DNA of 64,000 nt from an uncultured Dorea sp. (GTDB lineage: Bacteria > Bacillota > Clostridia > Lachnospirales > Lachnospiraceae). The stretch lies in assembly GCA_910578455.1 (NCBI GenBank), contig CAJTQA010000007.1, positions 30,267 through 94,266 on the forward strand. Reading direction: 5' to 3'. Both the position numbers and the translations under genes were made by a program. Every line of letters starts with the position of its first letter. Positions within the stretch are counted from its first letter, which is position 1. Positions 27,986-35,053 of the stretch are shown here, in pieces. The notes beneath the pieces were generated by a model. The model did no database searches. It saw only the letters and a program-made list of their open reading frames with translations, and was not told where the DNA came from.

Positions 27986-28963
27986 ATGGGAGAGAAAATA
28001 ATTCGTACAATTGGCGTTTTGACCAGCGGCGGCGACGCTCCGGGTATGAATGCAGCGATTCGCGCGGTAGTAAGGACTGCCCTGGGAAGAGGGCTTAAAG
28101 TGAGAGGAATCCGCAGAGGGTATCAGGGCCTTTTAAATGAGGAGATTATCGACCTTTCAGCCAGAGATGTGTCTGATACCATCCAGCGGGGAGGAACGAT
28201 TCTCCAGACGGCGCGCTGCCATGCGATGCGTACCGAGGAAGGCCAGCAGAAGGCAGCGGCAATCTGCAAGAAATACGGTATCGACGGACTTGTTGTAATT
28301 GGCGGAGACGGTTCCTTTGCAGGCGCGCAGAGGCTTGCATATTACGGGATAAATACGATTGGGATTCCGGGAACGATTGACCTGGATATCGCATGTACAG
28401 AATATACGATTGGCTTTGACACGGCGGTAAATACGGCGATGGAAGCAATCGACAAGGTTCGCGACACATCTACCTCCCATGAGAGATGCTCGATTATAGA
28501 AGTTATGGGCAGAGACGCAGGCTACCTTGCACTGTGGTGCGGCATTGCCAACGGGGCGGAGCGCATCCTTATGCCGGAAGAGCATGACTATGATGAAGAT
28601 GTTATCGTAAGAGACATTCAGGAGTGCAGGAAGCGCGGAAAGAAAAACTACATCATCATCAACGCAGAAGGCATCGGAGATTCCATGAATATGGCAAAGA
28701 GAATCGAGGAAGCTACCGGGATGGAGACAAGAGCGACGATAATCGGCCACATGCAGCGCGGCGGAAGCCCGACATGCAAAGACCGCGTATATGCTTCCAT
28801 TATGGGCGCGATGGCAGTAGATCTCCTCTGCGAGGGAAAATCAAACCGCGTGGTAGGCTATCAGCATGGGGAATATAAGGACTTTGACATTGAGGAAGCT
28901 CTCAGCATGAAGAAGCAGATTCCGGAATATCATTATGATGTCGCAAAACAGCTTGCTTTGTAA
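27986..28963 (+). CDS. pfkA: ATP-dependent 6-phosphofructokinase
   Basis: 325 residues, normal for the bacterial ATP enzyme. GVLTSGGDAPGMNAAIR is the ATP-site start. GGDGS has Gly where PPi-dependent enzymes have Asp, and PGTID has Gly in place of the Lys of PPi enzymes, so ATP is the donor. Catalytic Thr and both Asp are kept, but the usual TIDND reads TIDLD. GRDAGYLALW and MQRGGSPT follow. It phosphorylates fructose 6-phosphate in glycolysis. TTGGAGGGATAATC precedes the ATG. Confidence 0.96.
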   Translation: MGEKIIRTIGVLTSGGDAPGMNAAIRAVVRTALGRGLKVRGIRRGYQGLLNEEIIDLSARDVSDTIQRGGTILQTARCHAMRTEEGQQKAAAICKKYGIDGLVVIGGDGSFAGAQRLAYYGINTIGIPGTIDLDIACTEYTIGFDTAVNTAMEAIDKVRDTSTSHERCSIIEVMGRDAGYLALWCGIANGAERILMPEEHDYDEDVIVRDIQECRKRGKKNYIIINAEGIGDSMNMAKRIEEATGMETRATIIGHMQRGGSPTCKDRVYASIMGAMAVDLLCEGKSNRVVGYQHGEYKDFDIEEALSMKKQIPEYHYDVAKQLAL

Positions 28964-28981
28964 TTTAATATAGGTGAGGGT

Positions 28982-29437
28982 ATGACAAAAGACGTATTGC
29001 TGACTATCTCAGGACTTCATTACAGTAATTATCCGGGAGAAGAGGAAGAGGATGAAGACAGCGAGCCGATCGAAGTAATCACGCCAGCTATGTATTACCT
29101 TAAAAACGGAAAACATTATGTGGTTTATGACGAGGTGCTGGAAGGATTGCCGGGGATAACGAAGAATAAAATCCGGATTGCCGGGGATAATCTGTTAGAG
29201 ATAAAAAAAAGCGGGCATACAAACACGCAGATGGTGTTTGAGAAAGACAAGATCAACATGACGCAGTATGAGACTCCCTACGGAGAATTCATTATAGGCA
29301 TTTTTACGAAAAGCATGATGGTTGACGTGACGGAGAAAAATATTGACGTGCTTGTAAATTATGAGCTGGATATCAACAGCGAAAAGATTGCGGACTGCAA
29401 TATCAGGATGAATATCCGGGCCAATGCTCCGGCGTAA
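28982..29437 (+). CDS. DUF1934 beta-barrel protein
   Basis: 151 residues, mostly strands, with an acidic loop early (about 15-35) and the TPAMYYLKNGKHYVVYDE and TKNKIRI segments of the DUF1934 family. These small calycin-like barrels are widespread in Firmicutes; the ligand is unknown. It starts 18 bases after pfkA with AGGTGAGGGT and is closed by a hairpin shared with the facing gene. Confidence 0.8.
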   Translation: MTKDVLLTISGLHYSNYPGEEEEDEDSEPIEVITPAMYYLKNGKHYVVYDEVLEGLPGITKNKIRIAGDNLLEIKKSGHTNTQMVFEKDKINMTQYETPYGEFIIGIFTKSMMVDVTEKNIDVLVNYELDINSEKIADCNIRMNIRANAPA

Positions 29438-29445
29438 AGACATAA

Positions 29446-29480
29446 GAAAAGGACAGGTGCATTTTTTAGCCTGTCCTTTC
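29446..29480. terminator. bidirectional terminator
   Basis: AAAGGACAGG (29448-29457) pairs with CCTGTCCTTT (29470-29479) around the loop TGCATTTTTTAG. It lies between converging genes and has A on the left and T on the right of the stem, so it can serve both. Confidence 0.75.
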
Positions 29481-29488
29481 AATTATAT

Positions 29489-29929
29489 TTACTTTCCGGT
29501 CAATCTTGCAAAAAGCCCTTTCTTTTTCTGCGGAACATCAAGCGGTCCGCGGATTCCCTTTACGGCTGTGATGTAAATGCCGCTGACGGTTGCCTTCACT
29601 TCTTTTTTCACCGGAATCATTGGGTAGATTTCGGTATCGCACATCAGAACCATAATTTTTGGACCTACCTTGGCTTTTACTACCGGAACCCTGGAACGGC
29701 GGAGATATTTGGGCGTGTTTTCAATGACGGCGGGCGGAAAGCCTGCATCTTTGATTCTCATGCGGGCTTTGTCTATGATCAGCATGGATATGTTCTGTGC
29801 CGTTGCAGCCAGCTGCTCCTGCTGCTCGGCCTGTCTTTTTTCCGCTTTTTTTCCGAGAAAATATAATACGATGCACGCGATAATTAATACAACTAAAATC
29901 ACTAATAAAACGATTGTTACTTTACTCAC
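29489..29929 (-). CDS. membrane-anchored protein of unknown function
   Basis: 146 residues: an N-terminal membrane helix (about 4-26), a charged Gln/Glu/Lys linker (27-50) and a soluble domain with several strands. Basic residues end the protein (PQKKKGLFARL). No catalytic motif is seen. It faces the DUF1934 gene and diverges from cls, so it is a one-gene unit. AGGAGGTTCATCGTG lies before the ATG. Confidence 0.7.
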   Translation of the reverse strand: MSKVTIVLLVILVVLIIACIVLYFLGKKAEKRQAEQQEQLAATAQNISMLIIDKARMRIKDAGFPPAVIENTPKYLRRSRVPVVKAKVGPKIMVLMCDTEIYPMIPVKKEVKATVSGIYITAVKGIRGPLDVPQKKKGLFARLTGK

Positions 29930-30055
29930 GATGAACCTCCTGTCAACTGTTTTTTCACGACATACATTGTATCATCCTTTTGTAAGGAGTGCAAGTGATT
30001 TGGAACGTTATGGAGATACTTTTGCAAAGATAGAATCAGAAAGAGAGGCGCTAAA

Positions 30056-31531
30056 ATGTCAGAGCCGCTGTGGAATGGGATTGTCGGGATAATCAGGTGG
30101 ATATCAGACCATCTATTCATAATAAATATTATATTGTCACTGCTGATCATCTTTTTTCAGCGGAAGAAACCGACTACAGTCTGGGCATGGCTGCTCCTGC
30201 TGTATGCGATTCCTGTGATCGGATTTATACTGTACCTTGTGCTGGCTCAGAATTTTCATAAGGAACGCATGTTTAAGATGAAAGAGATTGAGGGTGAGAT
30301 AAAATATGCGGTCAGGAGGCAGGAGGAATCCATATTCCGCAAGCAGCTAAGGCTCAGAAATTCAGAGCTTAAAAGATTTGAGCCGCTCATCCTATATAAC
30401 CTCAACGAGGGGGAGGCGGTACTGACTGACAATAATGACGTGCGGATCTTTGCGGACGGGGAGGATAAATTTCGGGAGCTGATCTATGAGATGGAGCATG
30501 CAAGGCAGTATATCCATCTGGAGTATTACATCATACGGGATGACGAGCTATGGGAGAAGATAGAGTCCGTGCTGATAAAAAAGGCCAGGCAGGGAGTGAA
30601 GGTGCGGGTACTGTTTGACAGCATGGGCTGTCGGGGGATGAAAAATTCCGTCTGGGAGAGACTGCGGAAAGAAGGGGTGGAAGTTTCGGAGTTCTTTCCT
30701 GCCCTCCTTGGAAAGTTCCAACTGCGGATCAATTACCGTAACCACAGGAAGATCGTGGTGATTGACGGCAGGCTCGGGTTTATAGGAGGCTTTAATATCG
30801 GGAGGGAATATCTGGGAAAGAGCAGCCGGTTCGGGTATTGGCGGGATACGCACCTGTGCATCGAGGGCGCGGCGGTCACATCGCTTGCCGTGCGGTTTGT
30901 GCTGGACTGGAATTACGCTGCAAAAGAAAACCTGTTTCTGGATGACAGCCTTTTTGAGATTCCGCAGTATGTCCGTGACGGGCGCGACCCGGTACAGATC
31001 ATTACCAGCGGCCCGGATTCGAAATATCCGAAGATACGCGACAACTATCTGCGCCTCATCCACATGGCAAAGAGAAACATTTATATCCATACGCCTTATT
31101 TCATACCGGATGATGACATTAAGGATGCGCTGATCATTGCAGCAAAGTCTGGGATTGACGTAAGGATCATGATTCCGTGCAAGCCGGATCATCCGTTTGT
31201 ATATTGGGCGACATATTCATATGTAGGGGAGATGATTGAGGCAGGCGCAAGGTGCTATACCTATAACAATGGTTTCCTGCACAGTAAGTGCCTGTGCATT
31301 GACACGCTGGTCAGCTGCGTGGGTACGGCGAATATGGATATCCGCAGCTTTGCCCTCAATTTTGAAGTCAATGCAGTCATATATAGCGCAAAAACGACGC
31401 AGAGGCTGGAGGAGATCTTTGAGAAGGATATATTAGACAGCACGATCATCACAAGAAAGATGTATGAGCAGAGGGGATGGATAGTCTGGTTCAAGGAACA
31501 GTTCTGCCGCCTTCTGTCGCCGGTGCTGTAG
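30056..31531 (+). CDS. cls: cardiolipin synthase
   Basis: 491 residues. Two N-terminal membrane helices (about 15-35, 42-62) precede two phospholipase D domains. The first HKD motif is in NHRKIVVIDG, the second in LHSKCLCID, each followed by GG or GTAN patterns. It condenses two phosphatidylglycerol molecules into cardiolipin at the membrane. GAGAGGCGCTAAA precedes the ATG. It diverges from the small membrane protein gene. Confidence 0.93.
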   Translation: MSEPLWNGIVGIIRWISDHLFIINIILSLLIIFFQRKKPTTVWAWLLLLYAIPVIGFILYLVLAQNFHKERMFKMKEIEGEIKYAVRRQEESIFRKQLRLRNSELKRFEPLILYNLNEGEAVLTDNNDVRIFADGEDKFRELIYEMEHARQYIHLEYYIIRDDELWEKIESVLIKKARQGVKVRVLFDSMGCRGMKNSVWERLRKEGVEVSEFFPALLGKFQLRINYRNHRKIVVIDGRLGFIGGFNIGREYLGKSSRFGYWRDTHLCIEGAAVTSLAVRFVLDWNYAAKENLFLDDSLFEIPQYVRDGRDPVQIITSGPDSKYPKIRDNYLRLIHMAKRNIYIHTPYFIPDDDIKDALIIAAKSGIDVRIMIPCKPDHPFVYWATYSYVGEMIEAGARCYTYNNGFLHSKCLCIDTLVSCVGTANMDIRSFALNFEVNAVIYSAKTTQRLEEIFEKDILDSTIITRKMYEQRGWIVWFKEQFCRLLSPVL

Positions 31532-31675
31532 CCTTTTGGCAGAGGGAGGCAGTAAAAGGAACGGCCGAGAAGATGAAATATCTGTGAAAAAGGTTTTAAT
31601 ATAAGCCTGAATATGATATACTCAACCGATGTGGAGAAAAAAATTATAACAATTTACGAAGATAAGAGGTGCATC

Positions 31676-32746
31676 ATGAAAAAGAGAATTGTAATGCTGA
31701 TGACAGGAATTATGTCTGCCGCAATGCTCCTGACCGCGTGTGAGGCAAGCAAGGGGCTGGAGACAGACAGGCTTAAAATTACGCAGTATAAAGGGGTAGA
31801 GGTCGAACAGGTAGAAAAACCGAAAGAGATATCGGACGAGGATGTAGAGAGCAGGATCCAGATGATGCTGGAGGGGCAGGCAGAGACGAAGGAAATTACA
31901 GACAGGGCCGTTCAGGGAGGAGACACCGTCAATATTGATTATGTCGGGAAGATAGGCGGAAAAGAGTTCGAGGGCGGTTCAGCCAAAGGCTATGATCTGG
32001 AAATCGGTTCAGGAAATTTTATCGAAGGATTTGAAGACAGCATCATCGGACATAAGATTGGGGAAACTTTCGACTGGAACGGCAAGTTCCCGGATAATTA
32101 CGGCAACACCGAATACGCAGGGAAGGATGTGGTATTTACTATTACGGTAAACGGCATCACAGAGCGCAATGTTCCTGAACTGGACGACAAGATTGTGGCA
32201 AAATTGTCTGAAAACGCAAAGACAGTGAAAGAATACAAGGAAGAAGTGAAAAAGCAGATGGAGGATGCCGCAGAGCAAGAGTATGAAGATACCCTTGCAG
32301 GCGAGGTGTGGAATAAGGTGCTTGAAAATACAGAGGTAAAGAAAGTCTCTGACAAAGAACAGGAAAAAATGGAAGAACTGCTGAGAAAGCTTTATGAGTC
32401 AGAAGCAAAACAGTATGGCATGGAACTTGAAGACTATGTCAAGGCTCAGGGAATGACAGTGGAGGACTTCAACGAACAGGTGGTTAAAGCGTCAGCCGAG
32501 CAGAATATAAAGGCTAAGCTGGTCACAGAGGCAATTGCTGAAAAGGAAAACATAAGCCTCAGCGACGAGGCTTACGAGGAGCATCTGAAAAAGCTTGTTG
32601 AAAGCAGCGGCGAGGAAAACGTGGAAGAGATGAAAAAAATGTTGGGCGAAGAGGCATTTGAAGAAGAACTGAGAACCACCGCGCTTAACAATCTGGTGCT
32701 TGATAAGATTACTGAGTCATGCATCCAGAAAGCATCAGGGAAATAG
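31676..32746 (+). CDS. lipid-anchored FKBP/trigger-factor-like foldase
   Basis: 356 residues. A signal peptide ends in a lipobox (LLTAC, about residue 22). The FKBP domain follows (about 75-165; GGDTVNIDYVG, then VVFTITVNGI), and a long helical trigger-factor C-terminal region (about 170-350). The ribosome-binding domain of true trigger factor is absent. It probably helps fold exported proteins outside the membrane, a role like that of PrsA. An in-frame ATG at 31613 would put 21 polar residues before the signal; GAGGTGCATC suits the start at 31676. Confidence 0.85.
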   Translation: MKKRIVMLMTGIMSAAMLLTACEASKGLETDRLKITQYKGVEVEQVEKPKEISDEDVESRIQMMLEGQAETKEITDRAVQGGDTVNIDYVGKIGGKEFEGGSAKGYDLEIGSGNFIEGFEDSIIGHKIGETFDWNGKFPDNYGNTEYAGKDVVFTITVNGITERNVPELDDKIVAKLSENAKTVKEYKEEVKKQMEDAAEQEYEDTLAGEVWNKVLENTEVKKVSDKEQEKMEELLRKLYESEAKQYGMELEDYVKAQGMTVEDFNEQVVKASAEQNIKAKLVTEAIAEKENISLSDEAYEEHLKKLVESSGEENVEEMKKMLGEEAFEEELRTTALNNLVLDKITESCIQKASGK

Positions 32747-32760
32747 AATAAGAAGTTGGT

Positions 32761-32789
32761 GCATACTGCACCTTGCCCCTGCATACATT
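32761..32789 (+). promoter_or_regulatory. possible sigma-E type promoter of spoIIID
   Basis: GCATACTG (32761-32768), 13 bases, CATACATT (32782-32789). The -10 is a full match to the Bacillus sigma-E form CATACANT. The -35 is one base from GHATANNT. The -35 lies within a 15-base dyad, GGTGCATACTGCACC (32758-32772), which could be an operator. Confidence 0.55.
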
Positions 32790-32815
32790 GTAAAAACAAT
32801 GAGTGCAGGGGTTTT
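32776..32815 (+). terminator. hairpin between the foldase gene and spoIIID, covering the spoIIID ribosome site
   Basis: CCCCTGCA (32776-32783) pairs with TGCAGGGG (32804-32811). An inner stem ATTGT/ACAAT (32787-32791 with 32796-32800) has an AAAA loop, and TTTT follows at 32812-32815. It may end foldase transcripts. The right arm holds AGGGG, the only ribosome site for spoIIID. The left arm overlaps the proposed sigma-E promoter. Confidence 0.65.
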
Positions 32816-32817
32816 GT

Positions 32818-33072
32818 ATGAAAGATTATATTGAGGAGCGGGCAGTAGAAATCGCTTATTATATTATTGAGCATAAAGCGACGGTACGGCAGACGGCGAA
32901 GAAGTTCGGGGTAAGCAAAAGCACGATACATAAAGATGTAACCGAGCGCCTTATACAGATTAACCCGTCGCTTGCCTCTGAGGCACGGAAAATCTTAGAC
33001 CTCAATAAGTCCGAACGTCATATACGCGGTGGACTTGCTACCCGCGAGAAGTACCTTCACCAAAATGTATAG
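32818..33072 (+). CDS. spoIIID: sporulation transcription factor SpoIIID
   Basis: 84 residues, the normal size. A helix-turn-helix is clear (ATVRQTAKKFGVSKSTIHKD) and the basic C-terminal helix (SERHIRGGLATREKY) is the second DNA contact seen in the Bacillus protein. It switches mother-cell genes on and off after sigma-E. The ATG at 32818 follows AGGGGTTTTGT; an in-frame ATG at 32803 lies inside the hairpin. A terminator closes the gene. Confidence 0.96.
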   Translation: MKDYIEERAVEIAYYIIEHKATVRQTAKKFGVSKSTIHKDVTERLIQINPSLASEARKILDLNKSERHIRGGLATREKYLHQNV

Positions 33073-33097
33073 GAATGCAGAGTATACTTATAAAAAG

Positions 33098-33128
33098 GCA
33101 GGCTGTAATAAAAATACGGCCTGCTTTT
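33098..33128 (+). terminator. Rho-independent terminator after spoIIID
   Basis: GCAGGCTGTA (33098-33107) pairs with TACGGCCTGC (33115-33124) with one G-T pair; loop ATAAAAA; TTTT follows. Confidence 0.8.
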
Positions 33129-33252
33129 ACAAATGAATTCAGGCTATTTAATTGAATTTACTGATATTGGCTGGTAAAACGCATATGAATATGGTAAACT
33201 TTTAAATAATAATTGGCAGTCAGACTCTAAGAAAATGCAGGATCATAATAGT

Positions 33253-33573
33253 ATGAGCGAAAAGAATACGTTTGAAATAATATATGACATCATCCGCCAG
33301 ATTCCTTACGGAAAGGTGGCGACCTATGGGCAGATTGCCGCTCTTGCGGGAAACAGGCGTTGGGCGAGGGTCGTAGGTTATGCTCTCCATGCCATACCTC
33401 AGGGCAGCGGCATCCCGTGGCACCGCGTGGTGAAAAAGAATGGAGAAGTATTTGGCGGCGCGGAAAGCGCCGGCGGGATATATCAGACAGAACTGCTCCA
33501 AAAAGAAGGAGTAGGGTTTACAGACGGATACGTGGACATGAAAAAATATCAGTGGAATAAAGTGTTATTCTGA
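33253..33573 (+). CDS. alkyltransferase-like (ATL) DNA-binding protein
   Basis: 106 residues homologous to the DNA-binding domain of O6-alkylguanine transferases. The active-site motif PCHRV reads PWHRV here, so the acceptor cysteine is gone and repair by direct transfer is not possible. ATL proteins bind alkylated guanines and pass them to nucleotide excision repair. The arginine finger and the helix-turn-helix region (GKVATYGQIAALAG) are kept. The start is unclear: the ATG at 33253 has AGGA 10 bases upstream; one at 33235 is the alternative. Confidence 0.88.
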   Translation: MSEKNTFEIIYDIIRQIPYGKVATYGQIAALAGNRRWARVVGYALHAIPQGSGIPWHRVVKKNGEVFGGAESAGGIYQTELLQKEGVGFTDGYVDMKKYQWNKVLF

Positions 33574-33585
33574 TGGGAGATGCCT

Positions 33586-33906
33586 ATGCAATTGAAGGAC
33601 AAGGGCGACGTTGTCGCATGGCTGAAAGAAGACTTGACCATAGACCGGTTGTGGGAGGTTATGGAGCTTTACGAGGATTTTCCTTTTTACACAATGCGAA
33701 ATCTGGAATTTACCTATATAATCAAGGGGAATGAAATGTTTGTAGACCGCAAGGAGAAGAGCATCACAAAGGCGACTGTCGGGATGGCGCTTGGCAAGGC
33801 ATTAGAACTTGGGGGAATTGTTTCCGGGCCAAAGAAACTTGGAACTTTCGGGGCAAGTTACCTGTATCCGATTTTTTTATATTATGAGATTATAAAAAAA
33901 GAATAA
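33586..33906 (+). CDS. conserved protein of unknown function (106 aa)
   Basis: A small acidic N-terminal half and a more hydrophobic Gly-rich C-terminal half (GMALGKALELGGIVSGPKKL). No catalytic motif recognised. GGGAG (33575-33579) lies 6 bases before the ATG at 33586 and touches an in-frame ATG at 33580, which decides the start. It begins 12 bases after the ATL stop and ends at a terminator, so the two genes form one unit. Confidence 0.65.
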   Translation: MQLKDKGDVVAWLKEDLTIDRLWEVMELYEDFPFYTMRNLEFTYIIKGNEMFVDRKEKSITKATVGMALGKALELGGIVSGPKKLGTFGASYLYPIFLYYEIIKKE

Positions 33907-33942
33907 AAGAGACATGTCTATTTTTTGACATGTCTTTTTATT
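33906..33942. terminator. bidirectional terminator
   Basis: AGACATGTC (33910-33918) pairs with GACATGTCT (33927-33935), flanked by A on the left and T on the right. The right arm and T run lie in the last codons of the facing DtxR-family gene. Confidence 0.8.
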
Positions 33943-34283
33943 GCGTCAAAGCTCTCTTTGCTGATTACATGTTCGATTTTACAGGCATCCTCAGCGGCGA
34001 TGTCAGGGGGTACGCCTAAAAAGGTGAGCCATGAGCTTAATAGCTGATGGCGTTCATAAATCATTTCAGCAATTTCCCGTCCAGATTCTGTGAGATAGAT
34101 GAATCCGGCATCTGTCACGGTGATATGTTCCTTGTTTCGTAGGTTCTTCATAGCGACGCTGACGCTTGGCTTTTTAAAGCCAAGTTCGTTTGCAATATCC
34201 ACTGACCTTACGACAGGCAGTTTTTTGCTTAAAAGCAATATTGTCTCAAGATAATTTTCGGCAGATTCATTTAATTCCTGCAT
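33918..34283 (-). CDS. DtxR/MntR family metal-dependent repressor
   Basis: 121 residues. The winged helix is N-terminal (AENYLETILLLSKK, then FKKPSVSVAMKNLR); the dimer and metal domain follows with ERHQLLSSWLTFLGV and the EDACKIEHVIS motif, which carries the usual Glu, Cys and His metal ligands. The C-terminal SH3-like domain of DtxR is missing, as in MntR. It is divergent from feoA1 and probably controls iron or manganese uptake; which metal cannot be told. AAGGAGAGGCAAA lies before the ATG. Confidence 0.88.
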   Translation of the reverse strand: MQELNESAENYLETILLLSKKLPVVRSVDIANELGFKKPSVSVAMKNLRNKEHITVTDAGFIYLTESGREIAEMIYERHQLLSSWLTFLGVPPDIAAEDACKIEHVISKESFDAIKRHVKK

Positions 34284-34338
34284 TTTGCCTCTCCTTGTCC
34301 AATCTTTCAGTCAGATGACTAAATCTGTATTTCTTAAA

Positions 34339-34367
34339 AGTATACCACAATTGCATGAGAAACTCAA
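34339..34367 (-). promoter_or_regulatory. promoter of the DtxR-family gene
   Basis: On the minus strand TTGAGT, 17 bases, TATACT (34344-34339). A short dyad (AGTCA-GA-TGACT) lies between it and the gene and could be an operator. Confidence 0.55.
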
Positions 34368-34414
34368 AAAATCTTTAAAAAAGCGGAATTACAATTTATT
34401 CTCCTAAAAAGTTG

Positions 34415-34443
34415 TTGACATCTAATTGAAGTTAGAGTATACT
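34415..34443 (+). promoter_or_regulatory. promoter of the feo operon
   Basis: A perfect TTGACA (34415-34420), 17 bases, TATACT (34438-34443). The dyad GTTAG-AGTATA-CTAAC (34431-34446) covers the -10 box and could be a DtxR-family operator. Confidence 0.75.
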
Positions 34444-34453
34444 AACTATGAAA

Positions 34454-34468
34454 TGAAAATGGTTATCA
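34454..34468 (+). promoter_or_regulatory. Fur-box-like operator before feoA
   Basis: TGAAAATGGTTATCA matches the Fur 7-1-7 consensus TGATAATNATTATCA at 12 of 14 fixed bases. It starts about 11 bases after the -10 box, over the early transcript, a good place to block transcription. No fur gene is in the window. Confidence 0.6.
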
Positions 34469-34529
34469 ATAAAAGCAGCAGTTCGAGTGTATCAGGATTG
34501 GACGGCTGAATAGAGAAGGAGATGAAGTT

Positions 34530-34739
34530 ATGCCATTGTCAATGGTAAGCGCCGGAGAACCGATGCGGATTAAAAGAGTCGGCGGGAAAGCGGAAGTAAA
34601 AAAGTTTCTGGAGAATCTGGGGTTTGTCGCAGGAGGGGTTGTAACTGTCGTGTCAGATATCGGTGGCAGCGTAATTGTGAATGTGAAGGATTCCCGTGTA
34701 GCCATAGGAAGGGATATGGCAAATAAGATCATGGTGTAG
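34530..34739 (+). CDS. feoA: ferrous iron transport protein FeoA (first copy)
   Basis: 69 residues, a small SH3-like barrel. It begins MPLSMVSAGEPMRIKRVGGK and has the conserved LENLGFVAGGVVTVVSD core. FeoA is a cytoplasmic partner of FeoB. GAAGGAGATGAAGTT precedes the ATG. It is the first gene of a four-gene iron uptake operon with a strong promoter and a Fur-like site. Confidence 0.9.
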   Translation: MPLSMVSAGEPMRIKRVGGKAEVKKFLENLGFVAGGVVTVVSDIGGSVIVNVKDSRVAIGRDMANKIMV

Positions 34740-34793
34740 GTGGATGTAAACTGTAAGGAGATTTACAAAATATGAAAGAAGGGATAAAGGAAG

Positions 34794-35015
34794 ATGAAAA
34801 CATTAAAAGAAGTGCCTTGTAAAGAAACGGTAAGGGTGAAAAGGCTTACAGGCGAAGGGCCGGTGAAAAGAAGGATCATGGATATGGGAATCACGAAGGG
34901 CGTAGAAATATTTGTCCGGAAGGTGGCGCCCCTTGGCGATCCGTTGGAAGTGACAGTGAGAGGCTACGAGCTTTCCCTGCGGAAAGCAGACGCAGAGATG
35001 ATAGTGGTAGAGTGA
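34794..35015 (+). CDS. feoA: ferrous iron transport protein FeoA (second copy)
   Basis: 73 residues, the same fold as the upstream copy: RVKRLTGEGPVKRRIMDMGI, GVEIFVRKVAPLGDPLEV and a final Leu-rich strand. This copy has the classical FeoA signature more clearly (MDMGITKG, PLGDP), while the first one is more divergent. Two FeoA proteins before one FeoB is common in Clostridia. AAGGAAG lies before the ATG. feoB starts 38 bases downstream. Confidence 0.92.
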   Translation: MKTLKEVPCKETVRVKRLTGEGPVKRRIMDMGITKGVEIFVRKVAPLGDPLEVTVRGYELSLRKADAEMIVVE

Positions 35016-35053
35016 TGGCAGTATTCTAATTATCAGTAAGAAGGAGGATGGTT

